Part shown: positions 33,971 to 43,240 of the stretch, piece after piece
How positions within the stretch are numbered: position 1 is the stretch's first letter
Layout of the letters: each line of letters begins with the position of its first letter
NCBI RefSeq assembly: GCF_024734075.1
Contig: NZ_CP102850.1
Span: 3,472,001-3,536,000, forward strand
Reading direction: 5' to 3'
Source: Gordonia mangrovi
GTDB lineage: Bacteria; Actinomycetota; Actinomycetes; Mycobacteriales; Mycobacteriaceae
DNA: 64,000 bases
The notes under the pieces: model-generated
Told to the model about the DNA's origin: nothing
The model's input: only the letters and a program-made list of their open reading frames with translations
Database searches by the model: none
Translations under genes and position numbers: made by a program

Positions 33971-35746
33971 TCAGCGTTGTAGTCCGGCAAGGACGTTGCG
34001 CAACGCGGTGCGCACGTCGTCGACCTCGATACGCATCAGGTCGTCCTGGGACAACGACGCGAGATCGTCGGACGCCGACAGCCGGTATTCGCGTTCCTCT
34101 TCGGCGGCCTCGACGATATTGCGGATGAAACGGCCGTTGCCGGCCACGTCGCTGGCTCGCCGCATCCCCGACGGCCCTTGCCGCACATCGTGATACAGCG
34201 GCGCACAGGCCTGCTCGAGTTCGATGACGGATTCGTGGGTGAGCAGTGAATCGCGTCGGCGGGCGATGAAGTCGCCGATACGGGCGAGTTCGTCGGGGGT
34301 GTAGGACTCGAAGCGGACCCGGCGGGCGAACCGGGACGCGAGACCGTCGTTGGACGACAGCAGTCGGTCGATCTCGGAGTCGTACCCCGCGATGATCACG
34401 ACGAGACGATCCCGGTCGTCCTCCATGCGGGCCAGCAGGGTGTCGACGGCCTCCTTACCAAAGGCGTCGCCGCCGGAGAGCCCCTCCTGGATGAGCGTGT
34501 AGGCCTCGTCGATGAACAGCACGCCGTCCATGGCCGAGTCGATGACGGCCGACGTTTTGGGGGCGGTGGATCCGAGATGTTCGCCGACCAGGTCGCGGCG
34601 GGTCGCCTCGATCACCTTGTCGGTCTTGATGAAACCGAGCCCGCAGTAGATCTTCGCGACGATTCGGGCCACCGTGGTCTTGCCGGTACCGGGCGGACCG
34701 GTGAAGGCCAGGTGCAGGCTGCGGGCCGCGGTGTTGAGCCCGCGGTCGGCGCGGACCTTCGCCAGCGTGGCCGCCGACTGCAACTTGGCCACCTGCTCCT
34801 TGACCGACATGAGGCCGATCTGGTCGGACAGTTCGCGCTGGGCCTCGGTCACCATCTCCGACATCTCGGGTCGGTCGGTGGTGTCGGAGACGAGGGACTC
34901 GGCGGGATCGGGCACCGAGTCCGGGTTCCACGGGTCGCGGCGCTCGGCAATCGTGTCGGGGGAAGTGATGATCAACCGGAAGTTCGGTGATTTCAGGGCT
35001 TCCCCGGCGGGTGAGTTCGGGTCCCGGGCGTAGGCCTGCTCGAACATGGCCCGAGCCTTGTCCTCGTGGCCCTGCTCCCGCAATGCCATGCCGTGGGTGA
35101 ACATCGCCTGGGTGGCCATCGACTGGATCGGTCCGTCGATCACGTTCTGCAATCGGCGGATGCCCTCCCCGAACATACCCATCTGGACGCAGGCGGAGCC
35201 GACCATGCTGTCCGCGGCGGTCTGCAGGAAAGTGTCGCTCCAGCGGTCCGACCGGCGGAGCGCGGTGAGAACGTCCGGCCAGCGTTGCGTCGACAGGTAC
35301 AGGAAGGCCTGCACGAACTCGATGATCGGCGTGCGGTGCGCGGCGGGGACCTCGTCGAGGACCTCCTGGGCACCAGGGAAGTCCTGGCCTCGGGTCAACG
35401 ACGAGGCGTAGGCGGCCGCGGCTTCGGTCGCATCGGTCATCGGATAGGTGATCTGGTACACCGTCCACCTGCCGACCAGCGTGCGTTGCGGCAACCCGAG
35501 CCGCCGCTGCTCATGCCCGATCGCGCTGCGGGTGCGGTACAGGGCGAGCAGGACCTCGTCGCTGTCCTCACCGCAGGCCAACCGTCCCAGCCACGCGTCG
35601 GCCATGGTCGGGTCCCATTCACTGGCCCGGGTGAACGCCTTGGCGGCCTGGGCCGGGTTGTTGATCGGTTCCTGGCCTTCGACGGCGATGCCGAGCGAGA
35701 GCACCCCGAGTTCGAACAGTTGCCTCGCTTTGCGGACGTCAGCCAT
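33971..35746 (-). CDS. eccA: EccA-type AAA+ ATPase of ESX (type VII) secretion
   Basis: Cytosolic ATPase of 591 residues. The N-terminal half (to about residue 280) is helical and TPR-like (MADVRKARQLFELGVLSLGI, FLYLSTQRWPDVLTAL, MREQ-like repeats). The C-terminal half is a CbxX/CfqX-type AAA+ domain with Walker A GPPGTGKTT near 349, Walker B VLFIDEAYTL near 410, and an arginine-rich region FARRVRFESY. This matches EccA of the ESX systems (about 570-620 residues). No eccB, eccC, eccD, mycP, or EsxA/B-like genes are nearby. The ATG at 35746 follows GGGGGA. Confidence 0.88.
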   Translation of the reverse strand: MADVRKARQLFELGVLSLGIAVEGQEPINNPAQAAKAFTRASEWDPTMADAWLGRLACGEDSDEVLLALYRTRSAIGHEQRRLGLPQRTLVGRWTVYQITYPMTDATEAAAAYASSLTRGQDFPGAQEVLDEVPAAHRTPIIEFVQAFLYLSTQRWPDVLTALRRSDRWSDTFLQTAADSMVGSACVQMGMFGEGIRRLQNVIDGPIQSMATQAMFTHGMALREQGHEDKARAMFEQAYARDPNSPAGEALKSPNFRLIITSPDTIAERRDPWNPDSVPDPAESLVSDTTDRPEMSEMVTEAQRELSDQIGLMSVKEQVAKLQSAATLAKVRADRGLNTAARSLHLAFTGPPGTGKTTVARIVAKIYCGLGFIKTDKVIEATRRDLVGEHLGSTAPKTSAVIDSAMDGVLFIDEAYTLIQEGLSGGDAFGKEAVDTLLARMEDDRDRLVVIIAGYDSEIDRLLSSNDGLASRFARRVRFESYTPDELARIGDFIARRRDSLLTHESVIELEQACAPLYHDVRQGPSGMRRASDVAGNGRFIRNIVEAAEEEREYRLSASDDLASLSQDDLMRIEVDDVRTALRNVLAGLQR

Positions 35747-35881
35747 CGGGTCCCCCAGTCCGTGCTTCCCTGCAATGAACTCCGTGCAGGTCGCGTTGTG
35801 CCGGTGACCTGTCCGTGTCAGGTGCCCAGCGTAGCGGTGTGGTCTCCGCACGCCCGCAGGCGGCCACTGCGACCTCTGACA

Positions 35882-35894
35882 TAGACTCGGCAGA
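35882..35894 (+). promoter_or_regulatory. Probable leaderless promoter of purL
   Basis: TAGACT at 35882-35887 fits the actinobacterial -10 form TAnnnT. Exactly seven bases separate it from the GTG at 35895, so transcription would begin on the start codon. No Shine-Dalgarno sequence precedes purL. Confidence 0.6.
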
Positions 35895-38180
35895 GTGAGT
35901 GCGCAGGTGGATACCGTTTCAGCCGCAGCCGGCAGCCCCGACCAACCGCAACCGTTCCGCGAACTCGGCCTCAAGGACGATGAGTACGCCCGGATCAAGG
36001 AGATCCTGGGCCGCCGTCCCACCGACGCCGAACTCGCCATGTACTCGGTGATGTGGTCGGAGCACTGCAGCTACAAGTCGTCGAAGGTGCATCTGCGCTA
36101 CTTCGGCGAGACCACCACCGACGAGATGCGGGCGAGCATGCTCGCGGGGATCGGCGAGAACGCCGGCGTCGTCGACATCGGCGACGGCTGGGCGGTCACC
36201 TTCAAGGTCGAATCGCACAATCACCCCAGCTATGTCGAGCCCTATCAGGGTGCGGCGACCGGCGTCGGCGGCATCGTCCGCGACATCATGGCCATGGGCG
36301 CCCGACCGATCGCGGTGATGGACCAGTTGCGCTTCGGACCGGCCGATGCGCCCGACACCCGCCGCGTCGTCGACGGCGTGGTCCGCGGCGTCGGCGGCTA
36401 CGGCAACTCCCTCGGCCTGCCCAACGTGGGCGGCGAGACCGTCTTCGATGCCAGCTACGCCGGCAACCCGCTGGTCAACGCGCTCTGCGCAGGTGTGCTG
36501 CGAGCCGAGGACCTGCACCTGGCCTTCGCATCGGGTGCGGGCAACAAGATCATCCTGTTCGGCGCCCGCACGGGCCTCGACGGCATCGGCGGCGTGTCGG
36601 TGCTCGCCTCGGAGACCTTCGACGACGACGGTGCGTCGGGGCCGAGTCGCAAGAAGCTGCCGAGCGTCCAGGTGGGTGATCCGTTCACCGAGAAGGTGCT
36701 CATCGAGTGCTGCCTGGAGCTGTATCACGCCGGCCTCGTGGTCGGCATCCAGGACCTCGGTGGCGCGGGATTGTCGTGCGCGACCTCCGAACTGGCCGCG
36801 GCCGGTGACGGCGGCATGCACATCGATCTGGAGAAGGTGCCGATGCGTGCCGAGGGCATGACCCCGGCCGAGGTGCTCTCCAGCGAGTCCCAAGAGCGCA
36901 TGTGCGCCGTCGTGACCCCCGACAACGTGGACGCGTTCATGGCGGTCTGCAAGAAGTGGGATGTGCTCGCGACGGTGATCGGCGAGGTCACCGACGGTGA
37001 CCACCTGGTCATCACCTGGGACGGCGAGACCGTCGTCGACGTCCCGCCGCGCACCGTCGCCCACGAGGGGCCGGTGTACAACCGCCCCGTCGCCCGCCCG
37101 GACTGGCAGGACAGCGTCATCGCGTCGACGACCGGGTCGCTGAAGCGCCCGCAGACCGCCGACGAGCTGCGCGCCACGGCCCTCGAGCTGCTCGCGTCGC
37201 CGGCGCTGTGCAGCCGCAAGTTCATCACCGAGCAGTACGACCGCTACGTCCGGGGCAACACGGTGCTCGCCGAGGCCGCCGATTCGGGCATGGTCCGTAT
37301 CGATGAGACCTCCGGACGCGGCATCGCCCTGGCCACCGACGCGTCGGGGCGCTACACCTACCTCGATCCCTATCGCGGTGCGCGGCTCGCGCTCGCCGAG
37401 GCCTACCGCAACGTCGCGGTGTCCGGTGCGACGCCCAAGGCGGTCACCAACTGCCTCAACTTCGGTTCGCCCGAGGACCCCGCAGTGATGTGGCAGTTCC
37501 AGCAGGCCGTGCGTGGGCTGGCCGACGGTTGCGCCGAACTGGGGATCCCGGTGACCGGCGGCAACGTCAGCTTCTACAACCAGACCGGCTCCACCGCCAT
37601 CCTGCCGACGCCGGTCGTCGGCGTCCTCGGCATCATCGACGACGTCCATCGTCGGGTGCCGACCGGATTCGGCACCGAGCCGGGGGAGACACTGATCTTG
37701 CTCGGTGCGACCCGCGACGAGTTCGACGGCTCGATCTGGGCGCAGGTCGCCCACGATCACCTCGGTGGGCAGCCACCGCTGGTCGATCTCGAGCACGAAC
37801 GTCTGCTCGCCGAGATCATGGTCGCCGCATCACGGGATGGGCTGGTCTCGGCCGCCCACGACCTGTCCGAGGGTGGACTCTTCCAGGCGGTCGTCGAATC
37901 GTCGCTCGCCGGGGAAACCGGTTGTCGCATTCTGCTTCCCGAAGGCGCTGATCCCTTCGTGTGGCTGTTCTCCGAGTCGGCGGGCCGCGCCGTGGTGGCG
38001 GTGCCCCGGACCGAGGAGTCACGGTTGTGCTCGATGCTCGACGCGCGCGGCATGCCGTGGACGCGGATCGGGGTGGTGGACCAGGGTAGCGACTCGGTGA
38101 CCGTGCAGGACCAGTTCGAGGTCACCCTCGCCGACCTCCGCGCGACCCACGAGGGAACTCTGCCGAAGCTGTTCGGCTGA
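35895..38180 (+). CDS. purL: Phosphoribosylformylglycinamidine synthase subunit II
   Basis: FGAM synthetase large subunit of 761 residues, small-type PurL needing PurQ and PurS (not in the window). It converts FGAR and glutamine-derived ammonia to FGAM in purine synthesis. Visible marks are [12 protein letters not shown] near residue 51, [20 protein letters not shown] near 103-122, [12 protein letters not shown] near 176, [16 protein letters not shown] near 280, and [11 protein letters not shown] near 520. The GTG start has no ribosome site but follows a -10 element by seven bases. The stop overlaps the next ATG by one base. Confidence 0.97.
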   Translation: MSAQVDTVSAAAGSPDQPQPFRELGLKDDEYARIKEILGRRPTDAELAMYSVMWSEHCSYKSSKVHLRYFGETTTDEMRASMLAGIGENAGVVDIGDGWAVTFKVESHNHPSYVEPYQGAATGVGGIVRDIMAMGARPIAVMDQLRFGPADAPDTRRVVDGVVRGVGGYGNSLGLPNVGGETVFDASYAGNPLVNALCAGVLRAEDLHLAFASGAGNKIILFGARTGLDGIGGVSVLASETFDDDGASGPSRKKLPSVQVGDPFTEKVLIECCLELYHAGLVVGIQDLGGAGLSCATSELAAAGDGGMHIDLEKVPMRAEGMTPAEVLSSESQERMCAVVTPDNVDAFMAVCKKWDVLATVIGEVTDGDHLVITWDGETVVDVPPRTVAHEGPVYNRPVARPDWQDSVIASTTGSLKRPQTADELRATALELLASPALCSRKFITEQYDRYVRGNTVLAEAADSGMVRIDETSGRGIALATDASGRYTYLDPYRGARLALAEAYRNVAVSGATPKAVTNCLNFGSPEDPAVMWQFQQAVRGLADGCAELGIPVTGGNVSFYNQTGSTAILPTPVVGVLGIIDDVHRRVPTGFGTEPGETLILLGATRDEFDGSIWAQVAHDHLGGQPPLVDLEHERLLAEIMVAASRDGLVSAAHDLSEGGLFQAVVESSLAGETGCRILLPEGADPFVWLFSESAGRAVVAVPRTEESRLCSMLDARGMPWTRIGVVDQGSDSVTVQDQFEVTLADLRATHEGTLPKLFG

Positions 38181-39019
38181 TGTCCTCCGAGCCGGGGGTG
38201 TTCGGACCACACGAGCTCGGCGCGCTGGTGTGGTTCTACGACATGCACGGCTACGCGACGTTGCGTGGGCTGCTGACCGAATCCGACGTCGCGGCGGTCG
38301 AAAACGAGTGCACCGCCGCACAACACGCGGTCATCGCCGGTGAACTCGACGCCCGCCACGGCTCGACGGTGTTCCTCGACGAGGCGGCCAAGGCCCGGCG
38401 GTTCGCCAACTACGTCGAGTACGTCAGCGAGATCTCGCCGGCGGTGCGAGCGGCCGTCACCCACCCGATTCTCGCCGACGCAATGGCTCGGCTGCTCGGA
38501 GAACGCGCCTGGCTGCGTGCGCATGAACAGTTCGGCGTGGTCTACCAGGATGCCCGACCCGGCCGGGAGTCCGGCTATGCCCGGATCGGCTGGCATTCGG
38601 ACTGGCAGGCGGGCCCGAGCCTCGACGTGTGGCCGTCGACGGCGTTCACCATCCACGTCGACGGGACCAGCCCTGCCAACGGTTTCTTGCGCGTCGTCCC
38701 CGGCTCGCACCTGTGGGCGACGCCGGCGCCCTACCGGAACGTCAACGGCGTCGAGGTGCCCGCGACGGCGCGTCCGGCCGGCGGCCGCACGGATCGGCGG
38801 CCACCCTTCGACATGCCATTGCGGTTCGAGAAGGTGCCGGGCGAGGTCGCCGTGTACGCCGAGCGCGGCGACATCCTGCTGCACGACTGCTACCTGTGGC
38901 ACTCCGCGGCCCGCGCGACCGATGACGACTCGCGGCGCAGACATGTGCGTGGTGGCTACTTCGGAGGCGCCAAACCTGCTGCGGGTGTTGCGGAGTTCAT
39001 CAAGAACGCGGCGCGCTGA
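38180..39019 (+). CDS. Phytanoyl-CoA dioxygenase (PhyH) family protein
   Basis: Fe(II)/2-oxoglutarate-dependent oxygenase of 279 residues. The metal triad is H-x-D in IGWHSDWQAG at about residues 137-139 and the distal His in LLHDCYLWHSAARAT at about 240. The 2-oxoglutarate arginine is probably in RRRHVRGGYF near 255. The middle has PANGFLRVVPGSHLW, the usual hydrophobic PhyH stretch. It starts on the last base of the purL stop, so it is translationally coupled to purL, which is an unusual partner. Substrate unknown; a hydroxylation role in secondary or small-molecule metabolism is possible. Confidence 0.87.
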   Translation: MSSEPGVFGPHELGALVWFYDMHGYATLRGLLTESDVAAVENECTAAQHAVIAGELDARHGSTVFLDEAAKARRFANYVEYVSEISPAVRAAVTHPILADAMARLLGERAWLRAHEQFGVVYQDARPGRESGYARIGWHSDWQAGPSLDVWPSTAFTIHVDGTSPANGFLRVVPGSHLWATPAPYRNVNGVEVPATARPAGGRTDRRPPFDMPLRFEKVPGEVAVYAERGDILLHDCYLWHSAARATDDDSRRRHVRGGYFGGAKPAAGVAEFIKNAAR

Positions 39020-39038
39020 GGAGCTCGCACAGTGCCGT

Positions 39039-39899
39039 TCACACCGCGGCGACGAGCCCTTCGGCATCGTCGGTGGTGATCTGATCGACGCGCAGTTCGA
39101 TCAGGCGCCGCGCTTGCCGCACCGAGTCATCGTCGACCCCGGTGATCGTGTACGCATCGACGGTGCGCCCTCGGCTGTGAAAAGCGCTGACCATGTCGAA
39201 GCCTCGGCGGTCGGCCTCCAAGATGAGGCGGCGTTCCAGATAGACCATCTCGGCGTGTGGTGAGGCGATGACGGCGCGACGCACGAATCCCTCGAAGTCC
39301 TCGGAACGCAGGACGCGCCGCAGGGCGCCGTGATGGCAAGGGTCGTAGCCGATCCGGATACCGGGCACGGCGTCGGTCAGGAGCCGGACGGCCTCGGCGT
39401 CACCGCAGGACAGGATCATGTTGGGTGCCATGTCGGCGATCGCGTCCGCGAAGTGGCCGATCACCGTGTCGTCGAGTGCCGAAGCGTCCTGTTTGAAGTC
39501 CAGCTGCAACCTCGCGGACGGATGAATCCGACCATGCGCGAACAGGTCCGGAAGATCTTCCAGCAGCAGGACCGGTTGATCGACGGGCACCCCGTCGTTG
39601 TCCCGGAGGTGCACGGTGCGCAACTGCGCGACCGAAGCCGCGGTCACCCGGCCACGCCCGGTGGTGGTGTGCCCGAGTTCCAGATCGTGCAGGACGGCGA
39701 AACCGCGTTCGCCGTGGATCACCAGGTCGATCTCGACGCTCGCCCCCGCCGTCATACCCTCGACGATCCGATGCGCGGTGAATGGCGGATCGGTGGGGCG
39801 ACGGCGCGCACGATGCCACTTGATGCAGGTCCTATGGCCCTCGTGGATCACTTCCACCGGTGGCAGCGTGGAAGGCGTGAAGGCCGGGTCGGTGTGCAT
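39039..39899 (-). CDS. Glycerophosphodiester phosphodiesterase-like protein (divergent)
   Basis: GDPD-fold TIM-barrel protein of about 286 residues. The metal motif appears as VEIDLVIHGERGFAVLHDLELG with the conserved E-x-D and the H-D pair, followed by TTTGRG. The N-terminal HRG of typical enzymes is HRA here, and the usual PENT is replaced by PPFT, so it is a divergent member. Later segments include LQLDFKQDAS and SCGDAEAVRLL. The start at 39899 lies 40 bases from the divergent membrane-protein gene and lacks a good ribosome site. Activity on glycerophosphodiesters is possible but not certain. Confidence 0.72.
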   Translation of the reverse strand: MHTDPAFTPSTLPPVEVIHEGHRTCIKWHRARRRPTDPPFTAHRIVEGMTAGASVEIDLVIHGERGFAVLHDLELGHTTTGRGRVTAASVAQLRTVHLRDNDGVPVDQPVLLLEDLPDLFAHGRIHPSARLQLDFKQDASALDDTVIGHFADAIADMAPNMILSCGDAEAVRLLTDAVPGIRIGYDPCHHGALRRVLRSEDFEGFVRRAVIASPHAEMVYLERRLILEADRRGFDMVSAFHSRGRTVDAYTITGVDDDSVRQARRLIELRVDQITTDDAEGLVAAV

Positions 39900-39939
39900 C
39901 GGCGAGACGCTACGCCGCCCGGATGAACGGAAGGCGTCG

Positions 39940-40599
39940 ATGCGGTTCAGTTTAGGGCGATGGATCGGTTTCGTGACGGTTGCGGAATCGGTGGGCTTCC
40001 TGATTCCGGTGGCGGGCATGGGTATCTGTGCGGCCGCGGGCTGCTCGCCGTGGCTGACCTGGCTGACCGTGGCGGTCTTCGGCGCCGGCGAGGGCGCACT
40101 ACTCGGGCTGGGGCAGGCCGAGGCGCTGCACGGCACCGAGGTGGCCGTGCCGGTGCTGAGGTGGGTGGCGGTGACGTCGGCTGCGGCGGCGTTCGCGTGG
40201 ATGCTGGGGATGTTGCCGTCGACCCTGAACGATGCGGGAGTGCTCGCCGACATGTCGAATCCGGCCGTGTGGGTCGCGTTCGGGGTGGGCGCGGTCCTGC
40301 TCCTGCTGAGCATTCCGACGGCGCAATTCCTGGTGCTCCGCGACGTGATGCCGCACGCGGTGGGGTGGATACCGGTGAATGTGGCTGCCTGGTCGGTCGG
40401 CCTGGTGGCGACCTTCGTGCCCGGCCCGTTTGTCGACGAGGACACATCGACAGCAGTTCTGGTGACTTCCTTCGCCGTGGCGGGTATCTGCATGGCGCTC
40501 ATGGTCGCGACCATCACCGGCTGGTGGCTGCGCCGTCGAGCCGCCGCTTCGCCGAACCCGCCACCGGAAAGTGAAACGTGTTCTAGTTTGAGTGTATGA
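39940..40599 (+). CDS. Integral membrane protein, about six spans
   Basis: Membrane protein of 219 residues, unknown function. Hydrophobic segments lie at about residues 8-32, 38-58, 68-90, 103-126, 140-160 and 168-190. Glycine and alanine are abundant and there is little loop sequence. The ATG at 39940 follows GGAAGG. Its 3' end overlaps the next start by four bases and contains a perfect KstR-type box (40572-40585), so the downstream gene may be transcribed separately. Confidence 0.75.
   Translation: MRFSLGRWIGFVTVAESVGFLIPVAGMGICAAAGCSPWLTWLTVAVFGAGEGALLGLGQAEALHGTEVAVPVLRWVAVTSAAAAFAWMLGMLPSTLNDAGVLADMSNPAVWVAFGVGAVLLLLSIPTAQFLVLRDVMPHAVGWIPVNVAAWSVGLVATFVPGPFVDEDTSTAVLVTSFAVAGICMALMVATITGWWLRRRAAASPNPPPESETCSSLSV
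40572..40585. promoter_or_regulatory. KstR-type operator inside the 3' end of the membrane-protein gene
   Basis: TGAAACGTGTTCTA fits TnnAACnnGTTnnA at every fixed position. It lies 10 bases before the ATG of the reductase-like gene at 40596, a position where bound repressor would block transcription. It is 31 kb from the kshA/hsaA boxes. Confidence 0.7.
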
Positions 40600-41675
40600 C
40601 TCTTCGCGTGGTCGAGTGGTCGACCGGAACCGTGGGCAGGCACGCCATCGCCGGGATCGACGCCCGCCCCGATCTGGAGCTGGTCGGGGTCTGGGTGTCC
40701 GATCCGGCCAAGGTCGGCCGAGATGCCGGCGAGCTGGCCGGTCTCGGCCGCGACCTCGGTGTGGCCGCGACCGACGATCGAGACGCCCTGATCGCACTCA
40801 AGCCCGACTGCATCGTGCACACCGCGATGACCGACGACCGGATCTTCGAGGCCATCGACGACCTGATCTTCTTCGTCGAGTCGGGCATCAATGTGGTCTC
40901 CAGTGGGCCGGTGGTGCTGCAGTTTCCGCGAGGCATCCTCGACCAGGATCTTCTCGACCGGATCGCCGCCGCCGGACGGACCGGCAACGCGAGCCTGCAC
41001 GTCAACGGCATCGACCCCGGCTTCGCCAACGACGTGCTGCCGCTGGCGATGACGAGCCTGTCACAGCGGATCGACGAGGTTCGGTGTCTCGAGATCGCCG
41101 ACTACTCGACCTACTATCAGCCCGTCGTCATGACGGGCATCTTCGGATTCGGACAGCCAATGGACCACACCCCCATCCTGCTGTACCCGGGTGTGCTCGC
41201 GATGGGCTGGGGCAGCGTGGTCCGTCAGCTCGCCGCCGGCCTGGGGCTGACCCTCGACGAGCCGCTCGTCGAGCGTTTCGACCGGGTTGCGGCCGACCGC
41301 CGCTACTCGACCGTGTCGGTCGACATCCCCGAGGGGACCATGGCGGCACTGCATTTCGAGGTGGTCGGGCAGGTGGACGGCGTCGATCGGATCGTGCTCG
41401 AACACTTCACCCGCACCCACCCGGAGCAGTGTCCCGATTGGCCGACCCCGGCGCAGGGCGACGGCTGCTATCGGGTTCTGATCTCGGGCGAACCCGAGAT
41501 GCAGGTCGAATTCACCCACCGCGGCGAGAACGGCGACCACAACGTCTCCGGCATGATCGTGACCGCTATGCGGTTGGTGAATTCGGTTGCCGCGGTGGTG
41601 GACGCGAAGCCGGGGCTGGTGACCGTGCTGGATCTTCCGCCGGTGAGTGGGCGGAGACTCGTATCGGGGCCGTGA
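40596..41675 (+). CDS. NAD(P)-dependent DAP-dehydrogenase/dihydrodipicolinate-reductase-like protein
   Basis: Oxidoreductase of 359 residues, DapB-N Rossmann type. The N-terminus is RVVEWSTGTVGRHAIAG at about residues 4-20, an unusual nucleotide loop (GTVG) found in this actinobacterial family. GVWVSDPAKVGRDAGE follows, then TDDRDALIALKPDCIVHTA. The C-terminal domain has NGIDPGFANDVLPLAM. It is not a lysine-pathway enzyme by length or context. The KstR box immediately upstream suggests induction with steroid genes and action on a steroid or CoA-linked intermediate; that is an inference. The coding start overlaps the upstream stop by four bases. Confidence 0.82.
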   Translation: MTLRVVEWSTGTVGRHAIAGIDARPDLELVGVWVSDPAKVGRDAGELAGLGRDLGVAATDDRDALIALKPDCIVHTAMTDDRIFEAIDDLIFFVESGINVVSSGPVVLQFPRGILDQDLLDRIAAAGRTGNASLHVNGIDPGFANDVLPLAMTSLSQRIDEVRCLEIADYSTYYQPVVMTGIFGFGQPMDHTPILLYPGVLAMGWGSVVRQLAAGLGLTLDEPLVERFDRVAADRRYSTVSVDIPEGTMAALHFEVVGQVDGVDRIVLEHFTRTHPEQCPDWPTPAQGDGCYRVLISGEPEMQVEFTHRGENGDHNVSGMIVTAMRLVNSVAAVVDAKPGLVTVLDLPPVSGRRLVSGP

Positions 41676-41715
41676 GCGCGGTGCTGCCGATCGGTGTCGA
41701 GATCGAGATCTCTGG

Positions 41716-43224
41716 TCACAACTCCCAGGTGTGCACCGGTTCGCCTTCGTGCATCTGGACGACGTAATCGCGCAGCATCCCGTGCAGCGCCTGGGTTCTG
41801 GTCTCGCCGGCGTTCTCCCGGGCCAGCACCGCCCTGCGCTGCCACACCGATCCCGTCTGATGCGTGATGCAACGGCCCTCGATCACCGACAGGTAGCGGG
41901 ACCGGGCTTTGCCGGAGACGCCGTAGGCCCGCAGCCCCCGGTCGGCGATGTCCAGCAGTCGCCGCAGGGTGAGTTCGTCGGGCCGTACCCAGCCGACGTT
42001 CGGCCAGTACAGCTGTGACTCGAGTCCGGCGCGGGCCCCCGATTGCAGGTTCTCGGCGGCCGCATTGAACGACATCTGCGACCAGAGGGGGCGGTCGGAT
42101 TCCACCAATCCGCGCACCAGGCCGTAGTAGAACGCGGCGTTGGCCATCGTGTCCACGACCGTCGGACCGGCCGGCAACACGCGATTCTCCACCCGCAGGT
42201 GTGCGGTGTCGTCGACCACGTCGTAGACAGGTCGGTTCCAGCGATAGACCGTGCCGTTGTGCATGCGCAATTCGTCGAGGTCGGGAATGCGTCCCTCGTC
42301 GAGCTCATCGATCGGGTCGGTGTCGGTGCACACCGGCAACAGGGCCGGGAAATACCGGGTGTTCTCCTCGAACAGGTCGAAGATGGTGTTGATCCACCGT
42401 TCCCCGAACCAGACGCGGGGCCGCACCCCCTGATTCTTCAGTTCCAGCGGCCGGGTGTCGGTGGCCTGCTCGAACACCGGTATGCGGCTTTCATGCCACA
42501 GGGTCGTACCGGCGAGGAAAGGTGAGTTGCCGGCCAACGCCACCTGCACCCCGGCGATGGACTGCGCGGCGTTCCAGTACGCGGCGAAATTCTCCGGCGC
42601 CACCCGAAGGTGCAACTGCAGTGATGTGCAGGCGGCCTCGGGCAGGATCGAGTCGCTGGTGGTGTGCAGCCGTTCGGTGGCGCGGTCATCGCCGAGCGGG
42701 ATGCCGCTGATGTCGATCTCGATGTCCTCACCGCGCGCGGCGAAGATCTGCTGGTTGAGCAGGTCGTAGCGGGGGTTGGCCGAGATCCAGTGATGGGCGA
42801 AGTGCTCTGAGGTGAGTGTGGGCAGCATGCCGACCATCACCAGGTGGTTGTCGGTCTGTGACGCCCTCTCCTCGGCGCGATTGAGCGACGTGCGCAGCGC
42901 CTGCTCGAGCGAGATCGTGTCGTCGGTGACGAATGGGCGGGGGGAGACGTTGATCTCGATGTTGAACTGTCCGAGTTCGGTCTGGTAGTCGGGATCGGCG
43001 ATGGCGTCGAGGACCGTCGCGTTGGCCATCGCCGGATTCATGTCCGTGTCGACCAGGTTGAGTTCCACCTCCATGCCCAGCAACGGCTCGGGCGGGCGTC
43101 CCTGGTCGGTGAACAGACCGTCGGCGAGCATCCGCGCGATCGCCTCGGTACCGCGGCTGACCTGCCTGCGAAATCGCACCCGGTCCTCGCCGGTGAACTC
43201 CCGGTTGGCCACGTCGGTTCCCAT
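41716..43224 (-). CDS. Glutamate-cysteine ligase family (GCS2) protein
   Basis: Carboxylate-amine ligase homologue of 502 residues, GCS2/YbdK superfamily. LGMEVELNLVD at about residues 48-58 is the ATP-metal segment (E-x-E). QFNIEINVSPRPF near 94 and RVAPENFAAYWN near 205 follow; the C-terminal half has ENRVLPAGPTVVDTMANAAFYYG. The family includes glutamate-cysteine ligases and other amide-forming enzymes. In a mycothiol organism it need not make glutathione; ergothioneine or another peptide bond is possible. It starts 16 bases from the divergent sterol-carrier-like gene. Confidence 0.82.
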   Translation of the reverse strand: MGTDVANREFTGEDRVRFRRQVSRGTEAIARMLADGLFTDQGRPPEPLLGMEVELNLVDTDMNPAMANATVLDAIADPDYQTELGQFNIEINVSPRPFVTDDTISLEQALRTSLNRAEERASQTDNHLVMVGMLPTLTSEHFAHHWISANPRYDLLNQQIFAARGEDIEIDISGIPLGDDRATERLHTTSDSILPEAACTSLQLHLRVAPENFAAYWNAAQSIAGVQVALAGNSPFLAGTTLWHESRIPVFEQATDTRPLELKNQGVRPRVWFGERWINTIFDLFEENTRYFPALLPVCTDTDPIDELDEGRIPDLDELRMHNGTVYRWNRPVYDVVDDTAHLRVENRVLPAGPTVVDTMANAAFYYGLVRGLVESDRPLWSQMSFNAAAENLQSGARAGLESQLYWPNVGWVRPDELTLRRLLDIADRGLRAYGVSGKARSRYLSVIEGRCITHQTGSVWQRRAVLARENAGETRTQALHGMLRDYVVQMHEGEPVHTWEL

Positions 43225-43240
43225 GGGTCAATGGTGCATG

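Noticed and set aside
35919-37796. 625-codon open frame on the minus strand opposite purL
   Set aside because: It is the high-GC shadow of purL, with low-complexity arginine, glutamate and valine runs and no family motif.
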